Positions 33,603 to 42,780 of a DNA stretch of 64,000 nt are shown here, in pieces. Positions within the stretch are counted from its first letter, which is position 1. Every line of letters starts with the position of its first letter. The notes under the pieces were generated by a model that searched no databases, had not been told where the DNA came from, and was given only the letters and a program-made list of their open reading frames with translations. This stretch comes from Paracoccaceae bacterium (lineage in GTDB: Bacteria > Pseudomonadota > Alphaproteobacteria > Rhodobacterales > Rhodobacteraceae), in the NCBI GenBank assembly GCA_024236495.1, contig JACKKJ010000004.1, forward strand, positions 221,199 to 285,198. The letters run 5' to 3'. Made by a program: the position numbers and the translations under genes.

Positions 33603-35132
33603 TCATCCCCTCAGGTCGTCCGGCAGCAGGGCGTCGGGCAGGTTCTGATAGCAGACCGGCCTGAGGAACCTGCGGATCGACAGGGTTCCGACGCTGGTCG
33701 CGCCGAAGTTGGTCGAGGCGGGATAGGGGCCGCCGTGGACCATTGCATCGCAGACCTCGACCCCGGTCGGGAAGCCGTTGGCAAGCACCCGGCCCGCCTT
33801 GCGCTCCAGCACCGGCATCAGGTCTTGGGCAAGCGCGGTGTCGGCCGCGTCCAGATGCAGGGTGCAGGTCAGCTGGCCCCGAAGGCTGCGCGCCACCGCC
33901 ATCATCTCGGCCGCGTCCTTCACCCGCACGATCAGGCCAAGGGGGCCGAAGACCTCCTCTCCCAGGGCGTGATTGGCCAGCCATTCCGCGCCGGTCGTGG
34001 CGAAGAGATAGGGGGTCGCGTTCCTGAGGTCGCACATCGAGGTCAGCACCGCCTGGACGCCGGCGCTGGCGGCGATGCGGTCGCGGCCCGTGCGGTAGGC
34101 GGCGGCGATACCGTCGGTCAGCATCACCTGCGCGCCGACAGGCTCCAGCGCGGCGGTCGCGGCCGTGGTGAAAGCGTCGGCCTCGGGCCCGTCGATCAGG
34201 ACGGCAATGCCCGGATTGGTGCAGAACTGGCCCGCGCCCATGGTCAGGCTTCCCGCCCAGCCCTTCGCGATCTCGGCCCCCCGTGCGGACAGGGCGGCGG
34301 GCAGAAGGAACATCGGGTTCACCGACCCAAGCTCGCCAAAGAAGGGGATTGGCTCGGGCCGGGCGCAGCAGCGGTCGAACAGGGCCCGTCCGCCGGCGAG
34401 CGAGCCGGTGAAGCCCACCGCCTTGATGACGGGGTGCTCGACCAGCGCGGTGCCCACGTCGCGCCGGCCGCCCTGGATCAACGAGAAGACGCCCGGATGC
34501 ACGCCGCATGTCGCGATGGCCGCGTGGATCGCCTCGGCGATGATCTCGGCGGTGCCGGGATGGGCCGAATGACCCTTGACCACGACCGGGCAGCCGGCGG
34601 CCAGCGCCGCGGCGGTGTCGCCCCCCGCGGTGGAGAAGGCCAAGGGGAAGTTCGACGCGCCGAAGACCGCCACCGGGCCGATCGGGCGTTCGACAAGCTT
34701 GATGTCCGGGCGCGGCAGCGGCTGGCGGTCGGGCAGAGCCGGGTCATGGCGGCGGTCCAGATAGTCGCCCTTCAGGATATGGGTCGCAAAAAGCCTTAGC
34801 TGCCCCGTCGTGCGCCCGCGTTCCCCCTGAAGCCGCGCGGCTGGAAGACCGGTTTCCTGACAGCCGATTGCGGTGATCTGATCGGCGCGCGCCTCTATTT
34901 CATCGGCGATGGCATTGAGGAACGCCGCGCGTGTCGCGCGGGGCGTGTAGCCCCAGGACCAGAAGGCCTCCTCTGCCGCCGCGCAGGCCCTGTCCACCAG
35001 CGCCACCGTGCCGACGCTGAACGCATGCGCGGGCCCTTGCGCCGGCTCGGATGCAAACGTCGCGCCGCCGCCGATCCAATCGCCGGCAATCAGATGGCGC
35101 CCGTGCGGGGTGTAGGTCATGGCTTCGGTCAT
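33603..35132 (-). CDS. 2-oxoglutarate semialdehyde dehydrogenase (2,5-dioxovalerate dehydrogenase)
   Basis: 509-residue NAD(P)-dependent aldehyde dehydrogenase of the KGSA-dehydrogenase branch, which ends the non-phosphorylating pentose pathway by forming 2-oxoglutarate. Seen: the cofactor segment PIGPVAVFGASNFPLAFS, VGFTGSLAGG, the catalytic Glu in FFGELGSVNP and catalytic Cys in MGAGQFCTNPG. C-terminal PASTNFGATSVGTLSIRRFLRPVCYQ is a hallmark of this branch (quoted: GTLSIRRFLRPVCYQ). Start at 35132 because AGGAAGGA precedes it; an upstream ATG 18 nt earlier lacks a clear site. Overall identity strong; substrate supported by neighbours. Confidence 0.9.
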   Translation of the reverse strand: MTEAMTYTPHGRHLIAGDWIGGGATFASEPAQGPAHAFSVGTVALVDRACAAAEEAFWSWGYTPRATRAAFLNAIADEIEARADQITAIGCQETGLPAARLQGERGRTTGQLRLFATHILKGDYLDRRHDPALPDRQPLPRPDIKLVERPIGPVAVFGASNFPLAFSTAGGDTAAALAAGCPVVVKGHSAHPGTAEIIAEAIHAAIATCGVHPGVFSLIQGGRRDVGTALVEHPVIKAVGFTGSLAGGRALFDRCCARPEPIPFFGELGSVNPMFLLPAALSARGAEIAKGWAGSLTMGAGQFCTNPGIAVLIDGPEADAFTTAATAALEPVGAQVMLTDGIAAAYRTGRDRIAASAGVQAVLTSMCDLRNATPYLFATTGAEWLANHALGEEVFGPLGLIVRVKDAAEMMAVARSLRGQLTCTLHLDAADTALAQDLMPVLERKAGRVLANGFPTGVEVCDAMVHGGPYPASTNFGATSVGTLSIRRFLRPVCYQNLPDALLPDDLRG

Positions 35133-35146
35133 GGTCCGGTCCTTCC

Positions 35147-36064
35147 TCATTTGCCCCAGGTCAGCGCGACCAGGTCAAGTTCCCCCGCCAGTTGCAGGAG
35201 CCGGGCCTTCGTTCGTTCGCCAAGCGGTTTCAGCGGGTGGCGGACATGATCGCTGCCGATCACGCCGCCCGCGGCAAAGACCGTCTTGCAGGCCCTGAGG
35301 CCGCATTGGCGGTTTTCGTGGTTGATCAGGGGCAGGCACAGCTTCCACCGGGCCAGCGCCGCGTCAAGGTTCCCCGCCCGGTAGTCGGTCACGATCGGCC
35401 GGATCTTTTCGGGGAAAAGCCCCGAGGTCATGGTGCCCGTCGCGCCCGCGTCAAGGTCGGCCAGGAGCGTCACGGCCTCCTCTCCGTCGAAGGGGCCGAC
35501 GATGTGGTCGCCGCCGGCCTCGATCAGGGCGGCCAGCTTGTCGGCGGCAAAGGGTGTCTCGATCTTGAAATAGCTTACGTTCTCGATCTCGCGGGCCATC
35601 CGGACAAGCAGCGGCACCGACAATGTGACACCCGAGAGCGGCGCGTCCTGCACCATGATCGGGATCGATATGGCATCGCTGACCGCCTGGAAGTGTTCGA
35701 TGATCCCTGCCTCGCCCGGAACCAGGCCGACGCCGTGATAGGGCGGCATCATCATCACCATCGCGGCGCCAAGCGCCTGTGCCGACCTGGCGCGGGCGAC
35801 CGCGATGGCGGTGGAGAAATGGCTGATGGTCACGATCACCGGAACCCGGCCGGCGACATGCTCAAGGCAGATGCGCGTCAACAGCGCGCGTTCCTCGTCC
35901 GACAGGACGAACTGTTCGGAATAGTTGGCGAGGATGCAGATCGCATCGACGCCCTGGTCGATCATGCAGTCGAGGACGCGGCGCATCCCGTCCTCGTCCA
36001 CGCGTCCGTCGGAATGGAAAGGCGTGGGCGCGACCGGCAGGATGCCGTTCAGGGGCTGTTTCAT
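35147..36064 (-). CDS. 2-keto-3-deoxy-L-arabonate dehydratase-like (DHDPS/NAL family)
   Basis: 305-residue class I aldolase-fold enzyme. The Schiff-base lysine is in SYFKIET; the GxxGE-like motif of DHDPS is replaced by ILANYSEQF, as in L-KDA dehydratases and KDG dehydratases. It would dehydrate and deaminate-free convert L-2-keto-3-deoxyarabonate to 2-oxoglutarate semialdehyde, substrate of the next enzyme 14 nt downstream. N-terminal NGILPVAPTPFHSDGRVDEDG is typical. An aldolase activity cannot be excluded from sequence alone. Confidence 0.86.
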   Translation of the reverse strand: MKQPLNGILPVAPTPFHSDGRVDEDGMRRVLDCMIDQGVDAICILANYSEQFVLSDEERALLTRICLEHVAGRVPVIVTISHFSTAIAVARARSAQALGAAMVMMMPPYHGVGLVPGEAGIIEHFQAVSDAISIPIMVQDAPLSGVTLSVPLLVRMAREIENVSYFKIETPFAADKLAALIEAGGDHIVGPFDGEEAVTLLADLDAGATGTMTSGLFPEKIRPIVTDYRAGNLDAALARWKLCLPLINHENRQCGLRACKTVFAAGGVIGSDHVRHPLKPLGERTKARLLQLAGELDLVALTWGK

Positions 36065-36081
36065 GATCTGTCCTTTCGGGT

Positions 36082-37011
36082 TTACCAGTCGAAGGGCGCG
36101 ACCGTGATCCGCCGGCCGATCGTGAAGGCGTCCGCGACATGGCGCATCGGCGACAGGTCCATGTCGATGCCACCGCCGGCGACAAGCTGCGCCATCTTCG
36201 CGTAAAGCCGGGGGTATTCACCGGCCAGCGGCGCGTCATCGCCGTCCGGGGGCGCCATGCCGTCGATGGAGAGCGTCGCGCCGCCGTCGGTCAGCACCAG
36301 CGTGCCGGCATCGGTCACGGCCTCGATGGTCCAGGTCTGGTCGCCCGTCTGTCGCCAGTCGAAAACGGCCTCCATCTCCGCGCCATGGGGATGGAAGAAG
36401 CGCAGCGCGGCGGCGATCGGCGTTTGCCGGTTCGCGGGGAACTCCAGCGTCGCCGAGGTCAGGTGGACGGGGTCGGGCAGGATCGCGGTCACGATGGACA
36501 GCGCATTGATGCCGGGGTCGAAGACGCCGATTCCGCCCGGTTCCCAGATCCAGTCCTGGCCGGGATGCCAGCGACGGACGTCTTCCTTCCAGGTCACGCG
36601 GAAGCGCCGGATCGTCCTGTCGGCAAGCCAGGCCTTCGCCGCAGCGACCTTGCCCGCCTCGCGCGAATGCCAGGTCGCGTAAAGCGAGACACGGTGGTCA
36701 CGGGCCAGCGCCGCGAGCGTGTGGCATTCCGAAAGCGTCGCGCCGGGCGGCTTTTCCAGCATCACATGGCGTCCGGCACGAAGCGCCTTCGCGGCATAGG
36801 CGAAACGCGGCACCGGCGGCAGGCAAAGCGAAACCACCCGGATGTCGGGCCGCGCGGCAAGCATCGCGTCGAAATCGTCGAAAGCCTCGACCCCCTCGAC
36901 CGTGCCGTGGCGCGAGACCGTCGCGGCCAGTTCCCAGTCCGCCGAGGCGGCAATCGCCGGGACATGCTGATCCAGGGCGATCTTGCCGATGCCGACGAGA
37001 GCGATCTCCAT
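36082..37011 (-). CDS. Sugar 1-dehydrogenase, Gfo/Idh/MocA family (D-galactose/L-arabinose 1-dehydrogenase)
   Basis: 309-residue NAD(P)-dependent oxidoreductase. N-terminal Rossmann fold MEIALVGIGKIALDQHVPAI with the GxGxxA pattern, then VSLCLPP and VMLEKPPGATLSE (the EKP motif of Gfo/Idh). C-terminal mixed sheet contains WIWEPGGIGVFDPGINALS. This closely fits galactose 1-dehydrogenase/L-arabinose 1-dehydrogenase, which oxidise the sugar to a lactone. It overlaps the dehydratase stop by 1 nt (37011) and lies 17 nt upstream of the KDA dehydratase. First enzyme of the pathway encoded here. Confidence 0.88.
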   Translation of the reverse strand: MEIALVGIGKIALDQHVPAIAASADWELAATVSRHGTVEGVEAFDDFDAMLAARPDIRVVSLCLPPVPRFAYAAKALRAGRHVMLEKPPGATLSECHTLAALARDHRVSLYATWHSREAGKVAAAKAWLADRTIRRFRVTWKEDVRRWHPGQDWIWEPGGIGVFDPGINALSIVTAILPDPVHLTSATLEFPANRQTPIAAALRFFHPHGAEMEAVFDWRQTGDQTWTIEAVTDAGTLVLTDGGATLSIDGMAPPDGDDAPLAGEYPRLYAKMAQLVAGGGIDMDLSPMRHVADAFTIGRRITVAPFDW

Positions 37012-38753
37012 CAATGCGAATCCTTTCCGACCGGCGCGCCGCGGCACCCCTTCAGAAAGTCCAGGTCGGCGCCGGTGTCGGCGCCCTCCACATGGGCCTG
37101 GTGCAGCCAGGCATAGCCGCTTTCGGGCCGCTCGTGGCCGGGTGTCCAGCCGGCGAGGCGTGCGGCCAGTTCCGCTTCGGAAACGTCGAGGTGAAGGCGC
37201 CGGTTCGGCACGTCCAGCTCGATCATGTCGCCGTCGCGCACGACCGCCAATGGCCCGCCGGCCGCCGCCTCGGGCGCGGTGTGCAGCACGACCGTGCCAT
37301 AGGCGGTCCCCGACATCCGCGCGTCCGAGATGCGGACCATGTCGGTGACGCCCTTTTTCAGGATCTTCGCGGGCAGACCCATGTTGCCGACCTCGGCCAT
37401 GCCCGGATAGCCCTTCGGCCCGCAGTTCTTCAGGACCATCACGCAGGTCTCGTCGATATCCAGGTCGGGATCGTCGATCCTGGCCTTGTAGTGGTCGATA
37501 TCCTCGAAGACGACGGCGCGTCCGCGGTGGGTCAGGAGGTGCTCGGACGCCGCCGAGGGTTTCAGCACCGCCCCCAACGGCGCGAGATTGCCCCTGAGCA
37601 CGGCGATGCCACCCTGCCGGGTCAGCGCCTTGTCGAGCGGCAGGATCACGTCCTCGTTGTGGTTGACGACGTCGCGGACCTCGTCCCAGACCGACTGCCC
37701 CGAGACGGTCAGCGCGTCCTTGTGCAACTGCCCGCCTTCGCCAAGGCGCTTCAGCACGACGGGCAGCCCGCCGGCATAGAAGAACTCCTCCATCAGGTAC
37801 TTGCCGGAGGGCATCAGGTTGACGATGGTCGCCACATCGCGCCCGCAGCGGTCCCAGTCGTCAAGGGTCAGGTCCAGGCCGACACGGCCCGCGATGGCCA
37901 GAAGATGGATCACCGCATTGGTCGATCCGCCGATGGCGCCGTTCGTGCGGATCGCATTCTCGAACGCCTTTTTCGTCAGGATATCAGAAGGTTTCAGGTC
38001 GTCCTTCACCATCTGAACGATGCGGCGGCCCGAAAGCTGCGCCATCACCCGGCGGCGCGAATCCACGGCCGGGATCGCGGCATTGCCCGACAGCGCCATG
38101 CCAAGCGCCTCGGCCATCGATGCCATGGTGGAGGCGGTGCCCATGGTGTTGCAGCTGCCCGAGGAGCGGGACATGGACTGTTCGGCCTCAAGGAACTCTG
38201 CCTGCGTCATCTCGCCGGCCTTCACGGCTTCGGAGAATTTCCACAGATGCGTTCCCGAACCCACGCGTTCGCCCCGGAAATAGCCGTTCAGCATCGGCCC
38301 GCCGGTCACGATGATCGACGGCAGGTCGGTCGAGGCGGCGGCCATGAGAAGCGAGGGCGTGGTCTTGTCGCAGCCGACAAGCAGGACCGCGCCGTCGATC
38401 GGCTGGCCGCGCATCTGTTCCTCGATGGCGAGTGCCGCGAGGTTGCGAAACATCATGGCGGTCGGACGAAAGGTGTTTTCGCTGGCCGAGAAGACCGGCA
38501 CCTCGACCGGGAATCCCCCGGCCTCCCAGACACCGGCCTTCACCTTCTCGGCCAGTTCACGCAGATGGCCGTTGCAGGGCGTCAGGTCGGACCAGGTGTT
38601 CAGGATGCCGATGACGGGCCGTCCATCAAAAAGATCATGGGGATAGCCCTGGTTCTTCATCCAGCCGCGGTGATAGATCGCGTCGCGCGACGTGCCGCCG
38701 TACCATTCCTGGCTGCGCAGCTTGCGGGGCCATGTAGCGGGTTTGAAGGTCAT
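37011..38753 (-). CDS. L-arabonate/D-galactonate-type dehydratase (IlvD/Edd family)
   Basis: 580-residue Fe-S sugar-acid dehydratase. Cluster cysteines: SDLTPCNGHLRELA, VGCDKTTPSLL and SGSCNTMGTASTMA; the active-site region includes GGSTNAVIHLLAIAGR. It is closer to the L-arabonate/D-xylonate dehydratases (MKNQGYPHDLFDGRPVIGI near the N-terminus) than to IlvD or to the Edd at the window start. It converts the aldonic acid to the 2-keto-3-deoxy acid. Just 5 nt downstream of the ABC permease stop, so in one operon with transport. Confidence 0.9.
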   Translation of the reverse strand: MTFKPATWPRKLRSQEWYGGTSRDAIYHRGWMKNQGYPHDLFDGRPVIGILNTWSDLTPCNGHLRELAEKVKAGVWEAGGFPVEVPVFSASENTFRPTAMMFRNLAALAIEEQMRGQPIDGAVLLVGCDKTTPSLLMAAASTDLPSIIVTGGPMLNGYFRGERVGSGTHLWKFSEAVKAGEMTQAEFLEAEQSMSRSSGSCNTMGTASTMASMAEALGMALSGNAAIPAVDSRRRVMAQLSGRRIVQMVKDDLKPSDILTKKAFENAIRTNGAIGGSTNAVIHLLAIAGRVGLDLTLDDWDRCGRDVATIVNLMPSGKYLMEEFFYAGGLPVVLKRLGEGGQLHKDALTVSGQSVWDEVRDVVNHNEDVILPLDKALTRQGGIAVLRGNLAPLGAVLKPSAASEHLLTHRGRAVVFEDIDHYKARIDDPDLDIDETCVMVLKNCGPKGYPGMAEVGNMGLPAKILKKGVTDMVRISDARMSGTAYGTVVLHTAPEAAAGGPLAVVRDGDMIELDVPNRRLHLDVSEAELAARLAGWTPGHERPESGYAWLHQAHVEGADTGADLDFLKGCRGAPVGKDSH

Positions 38754-38758
38754 TTTCG

Positions 38759-39958
38759 TCAGCCCTGCTTGCTCTTGTTGTAGACATCGAAGAACACGGC
38801 GGCGAGCAGCACCAGACCCTTGATCACCTGCTGGTAGTCGATGCCGATGCCCATGATCGACATGCCGTTGTTCATCACGCCCATGATGAAGGCGCCGACG
38901 ACCGCCCCGACGATCTTGCCGACACCGCCCGACATCGAGGCGCCGCCGATGAAGACCGCCGCGATCACGTCAAGCTCGACCGCGAAGCCGGCCTTCGGCG
39001 TCGCGGTGTTCAGCCGCGCGGCAAAGATCAGGCCCGCCAGCGCGGCGAGAAGCCCCATGTTGACGAAGGCCAGGAACGTCAGCCGTTCGGTCTTGATCCC
39101 CGAAAGCTTTGCGGCCTTCTGGTTGCCGCCAAGTGCGTAGATCCGCCGCCCGAGCGTCGTGTTCTCGGTGATGAAGGCATAGACGACGGTCAGGACCACC
39201 ATCGAGATGAGGACGTTCGGCAGGCCGCGGAAGGTCGCCAGCTTGTAGGCGATGAAGAGAAGCGCGCCCGCGACGACGACTGTGCGCGCCACGAAAAAGG
39301 CGGTCGGTTCGCTTTCGATTCCGTAGTGCCGGTTGCGCGCCCGTTCGCGCAGGCCAAGCCAGACGACAAGACCCGCCGCGATCACGCCGGCGGCCAGCGC
39401 GGTCCCGTTCGGGCGGCCGATGCCGAGGACATCGGGAATGAAACCGGTCGACAGGAGCTGAAAGCTTTTCGGGAAGGGCCCGACCGACTGCCCTTCGAGG
39501 AGCCACAGCGACATGCCACGGAACACCAGCATGCCCGCAAGCGTGACGATGAACGACGGGATCTTCCAATAGGCGACCCAGTAGCCCTGGGCGGCCCCGA
39601 TCAGGATGCCGGTCAGGAGGCAGGCAAGCACCGCAAGGGGCATCGGCCAGCCCCATTCGACGATCATGACGGCGGCCAGCGCGCCGATGAAGCCCATGAC
39701 CGAACCGACCGAGAGGTCGATGTTGCCCGACACGATGACCACCAGCATCCCGAGCGCCATGATGATGATGTAGCTGTTTTGCAGGAAGAGGTTGGTGATG
39801 TTGACGGGCTTCAGAAGCGTCCCGTCGGTCACGACCTGGAAGAACACCATGATCGCGATCAGCGCGAACAGGAGCCCGTATTCGCGCATGTGAGCCATCA
39901 GATAGGCACCGACGCCCTTGGGTGCGTCCGATTTGGCGCCGTGATCGGCCAGTTCCAT
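38759..39958 (-). CDS. gguB: Multiple-sugar ABC transporter permease (GguB/XylH type)
   Basis: 399-residue inner-membrane permease of the CUT2 (ribose/xylose/galactose) class with about ten hydrophobic segments. Signatures: NLFLQNSYIIIMALGMLVVIVSGNIDLSVGSVMGF (quoted: VIVSGNIDLSVGSVMGF), the EAA-like YALGGNQKAAKLSGI and the C-terminal GGASMSGGVGKIVGAVVGAFIMG. It forms the channel for the GguA ATPase and the ChvE-like binding protein. The N-terminus is longer than ribose permeases, matching GguB/XylH. Twelve nt after the ATPase stop. Confidence 0.9.
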   Translation of the reverse strand: MELADHGAKSDAPKGVGAYLMAHMREYGLLFALIAIMVFFQVVTDGTLLKPVNITNLFLQNSYIIIMALGMLVVIVSGNIDLSVGSVMGFIGALAAVMIVEWGWPMPLAVLACLLTGILIGAAQGYWVAYWKIPSFIVTLAGMLVFRGMSLWLLEGQSVGPFPKSFQLLSTGFIPDVLGIGRPNGTALAAGVIAAGLVVWLGLRERARNRHYGIESEPTAFFVARTVVVAGALLFIAYKLATFRGLPNVLISMVVLTVVYAFITENTTLGRRIYALGGNQKAAKLSGIKTERLTFLAFVNMGLLAALAGLIFAARLNTATPKAGFAVELDVIAAVFIGGASMSGGVGKIVGAVVGAFIMGVMNNGMSIMGIGIDYQQVIKGLVLLAAVFFDVYNKSKQG

Positions 39959-39970
39959 TGCGTTTCTCCC

Positions 39971-41491
39971 CTATTCCGTCACGATGAGCGACATGATCCG
40001 CTCCTGGCTGGCCTCGTCGGCGCTCAGTTCCCCGACAAAGGCGCCCTCGCACATCACATAGATCCGGTCGCACATGCCCAGCAGTTCGGGCATCTCGGAC
40101 GAGATCATGACGATGCCTTTTCCCTCGGCGCTCAGTTCGTTCATGATGTTGTAGATCTCGAATTTCGCGCCCACGTCGATCCCGCGCGTCGGTTCATCGA
40201 GGATCAGGACCTCCGGATCGGCAAAAAGCCATTTCGACAGGACAACCTTCTGCTGGTTGCCGCCCGAAAGGTTCATCACCTTCTGGAACACGTTCGGCGT
40301 CCGGATATTCATCGCCGAACGGAACCTTTCGGCCACGCGCGTCTCCTCGGCCTCGTTGATGACCGCGTGCGCGGACACCCGTGGCAGGTTCGCAAGCGTG
40401 ATGTTGCGCTGGATGTTTTCTTCCAGGATCAGCCCGAGGCTCTTGCGGTCCTCGGTGACATAGGCAAGGCCCGCGCCGATCGCGCGGCTGACATCGCTGA
40501 CATCGACCGGCTTGCCGTGCATTTCGACGGTGCCGGAAATGTGGCGCCCGTAGGATCGGCCGAACAGGCTCATGGCAAGTTCGGTCCGGCCCGACCCCAT
40601 GAGGCCCGCGATGCCGACGATCTCTCCGGCGCGGACGGTCAGGCCGATGTCCCGGATGACCTGGCGCCCGGCATGTTCGGGATGCCAGACGTTCCAGTTC
40701 CGGACCTCCATCAGGGTCTTGCCGGCGCGCCGTTCGCGTTCGGGGTAGCGATGCGCCATGTCGCGGCCGACCATGTCGCGCACGATCCGGTCCTCGGTGA
40801 TCGTGTGTTCGCGTGCATCCAGCGTCGATACGGTGGTGCCGTCGCGGATCACGGTGATGGTGTCGGCGACGCGGCGCACCTCGTTCAGCTTGTGGCTGAT
40901 GATGATCGAGGTCACGCCCTGCGCCTTGAGTTCCAGGATCAGGTCCAAAAGCGCCTGACTGTCGGCCTCCGACAACGCGGCGGTCGGTTCGTCGAGGATC
41001 AGGAGCCGCACTTCCTTGGACAGCGCCTTTGCGATCTCGACCAGTTGCTGCTTGCCCACGCCCAGGCTGTCGACAAGCGTCGTCGGCGCCTCCGACAGGC
41101 CGACCTTCTTCAGAAGCTCTTCGGTCCGTCGAAACGTCTCGGGCCAGTGGATGACGCCGCGCCTGGCCCGTTCGTTGCCCAGAAACAGGTTTTCGGCAAT
41201 CGACAGGAGCGGCACGAGCGCCAGTTCCTGATGGATGATGATGATGCCACGGGCCTCGCTGTCGGCAATGCTGTGAAACGCGGCAAGCGCGCCGTCATAG
41301 TGGATCTCGCCGTCGTAGCTGCCGGCGGGGTAGACGCCGGACAGGACCTTCATCAGGGTCGACTTGCCCGCGCCGTTTTCGCCGACAAGCGCGTGAATCT
41401 CGCCTTCCCGCACCGAAAGGGTCACGGCGTCCAGAGCCTTGACGCCGGGGAAGGTCTTGGTGATGGATCGCATTTCCAGAAGCGGCTGCAT
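39971..41491 (-). CDS. gguA: Multiple-sugar ABC transporter ATPase (GguA)
   Basis: 506 residues with two fused ABC domains, as in all CUT2 importers. First half: Walker A GENGAGKST, signature region LGVGKQQLVEIAKAL and Walker B LLILDEPTAAL. Second half: degenerate P-loop GLMGSGRTEL, signature LSGGNQQKVVLSKWL and VLILDEPTRGID. It energises sugar uptake with GguB. Sixty-some nt separate it from chvE, and a long GC hairpin stands in that gap, which may set a lower ATPase level than binding protein. Confidence 0.93.
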   Translation of the reverse strand: MQPLLEMRSITKTFPGVKALDAVTLSVREGEIHALVGENGAGKSTLMKVLSGVYPAGSYDGEIHYDGALAAFHSIADSEARGIIIIHQELALVPLLSIAENLFLGNERARRGVIHWPETFRRTEELLKKVGLSEAPTTLVDSLGVGKQQLVEIAKALSKEVRLLILDEPTAALSEADSQALLDLILELKAQGVTSIIISHKLNEVRRVADTITVIRDGTTVSTLDAREHTITEDRIVRDMVGRDMAHRYPERERRAGKTLMEVRNWNVWHPEHAGRQVIRDIGLTVRAGEIVGIAGLMGSGRTELAMSLFGRSYGRHISGTVEMHGKPVDVSDVSRAIGAGLAYVTEDRKSLGLILEENIQRNITLANLPRVSAHAVINEAEETRVAERFRSAMNIRTPNVFQKVMNLSGGNQQKVVLSKWLFADPEVLILDEPTRGIDVGAKFEIYNIMNELSAEGKGIVMISSEMPELLGMCDRIYVMCEGAFVGELSADEASQERIMSLIVTE

Positions 41492-41516
41492 TCTGGCCTC
41501 CTCCGCCTGGCTGTCG

Positions 41517-41551
41517 GGCCCGCCCGCGCCGCCGATGCGCGCGGGCGGGCC
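41517..41551 (-). terminator. Long hairpin between chvE and gguA
   Basis: A perfect 13-bp stem GGCCCGCCCGCGC/GCGCGGGCGGGCC with a 9-nt loop. No T-run follows on the minus strand, so it probably stabilises the upstream chvE mRNA end or attenuates rather than terminating fully. Confidence 0.55.
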
Positions 41552-41563
41552 ACCTTGCCTGGA

Positions 41564-42619
41564 TTACTGGATCTGGTCCATCGTGTAGTAGCCGGAACCG
41601 ATCAGCACCTCTTCCCAGTTCGTCACGTCGACAGAGACCGGTTCGAGAAGGTAGGAGGGAACGACCTTCACGCCGTTGTCATAGGTCGAGGTGTCGTTGA
41701 TCTCCGGCGTGCCTCCCTTGAGCAGCGCGTCGACCATGCCGACGGTGACGCCGGCCAGAGACCGGGTGTCCTTGAAGACGGTCGAATACTGTTCGCCCGC
41801 CAGCATCGACTTGACCGAGGGAACCTCGGCGTCCTGGCCGGTGACGATCGGCATCTTCATGTCGCCGGACCCGTAGCCCACGCCCTTGAGCGAGGACAGG
41901 ATGCCGATGGACAGGCCGTCGTAGGGGCTGAGCACGCCGTGCACCTGCTTGTCGGTGTAGTTGGCCGACAGGAGGTTATCCATGCGGGACTGCGCGACGG
42001 CGCCGTCCCAGCGCAGCGTGCCGACCGTGTCCATGCCCATCTGGCCGGACCCGATCACGATGTCGCCCGCGTCGATCATCGGCTGCAGGACGCTCATCGC
42101 GCCGTTGTAGAAGAAGTAGGCGTTGTTGTCGTCGGGCGATCCGCCGAACAGTTCGACATTCCAGGGCTTCTGGTCGCCGAAGCGTTCGTTCAGCCCCTTG
42201 ACGAGGCTTTCGGCCTGCTGGACGCCGACCTTGAAGTTGTCGAAGGTGGCGTAGTAGTCGACATTGCCGCTGTCACGGATCAGGCGGTCATAGGCGATGA
42301 CCTTGATGTCGGCGGCGGCGGCGTTTTCCAGCGCGTTCGACAGCGTCGTGCCGTCGATCGCCGCGATCACCAGGACGTCGACACCCTTGGTGATCATGTT
42401 CTCGATCTGCGCAAGCTGGTTCGGAATGTCGTCTTCGGCATATTGCAGATCGGTCTCGTAGCCGGCGGCGGCGAATTGCTCGACCATCGAATTGCCGTCC
42501 GAAATCCACCGCGCCGAGGATTTCGTGGGCATCGCGATGCCGACGGTTCCGTCGGCGAACGCGCCGGTCGCGAGGGCGATCGTCGCGGTCGCGGTCGCCA
42601 GGAAAGTCCGAAGTTTCAT
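41564..42619 (-). CDS. chvE: Periplasmic multiple-sugar-binding protein (ChvE-like)
   Basis: 351-residue solute-binding protein of the CUT2 type. Signal peptide MKLRTFLATATATIALATGAFA, cleaved before DGTVGIAMP. The family pattern TKSSARWISDGNSMVEQF, DVLVIAAIDGTTL, YDRLIRDSGNVDYYATFDNFKVG (quoted YDRLIRDSGNVDYYATFDN) is diagnostic of ChvE/GbpA/XylF-like proteins that bind arabinose, galactose, glucose and xylose. In Agrobacterium ChvE also signals to VirA, but no vir genes are here. GGAGGA precedes the ATG. First gene of the minus-strand sugar operon. Confidence 0.93.
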   Translation of the reverse strand: MKLRTFLATATATIALATGAFADGTVGIAMPTKSSARWISDGNSMVEQFAAAGYETDLQYAEDDIPNQLAQIENMITKGVDVLVIAAIDGTTLSNALENAAAADIKVIAYDRLIRDSGNVDYYATFDNFKVGVQQAESLVKGLNERFGDQKPWNVELFGGSPDDNNAYFFYNGAMSVLQPMIDAGDIVIGSGQMGMDTVGTLRWDGAVAQSRMDNLLSANYTDKQVHGVLSPYDGLSIGILSSLKGVGYGSGDMKMPIVTGQDAEVPSVKSMLAGEQYSTVFKDTRSLAGVTVGMVDALLKGGTPEINDTSTYDNGVKVVPSYLLEPVSVDVTNWEEVLIGSGYYTMDQIQ

Positions 42620-42716
42620 GTGTTCCTCCACATTGAATGCAGTCCGACGAAGCTTCGTGGACGCGCGGGACAAAATTATGAGGGGCCTCCAACCCAGGTT
42701 CCGGTTAATCAAGGCT

Positions 42717-42770
42717 TTCATATCATTCAAATCTGATTATTGATTGAGTGCATACCCTAATTGATATGAA
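42717..42770. promoter_or_regulatory. Inverted repeat in the chvE-gbpR intergenic region
   Basis: TTCATATCA (42717-42725) and TGATATGAA (42762-42770) are perfect 9-bp inverted arms 36 nt apart. Between them lies a second imperfect dyad, TCAAATC...GATTGA (42727-42747). The stretch is AT-rich in a GC-rich neighbourhood. This suits a LysR-regulated divergent promoter; the right arm overlaps the ribosome-binding site of the regulator gene, suggesting autoregulation. Confidence 0.55.
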
Positions 42771-42780
42771 GGTTGTTGGC

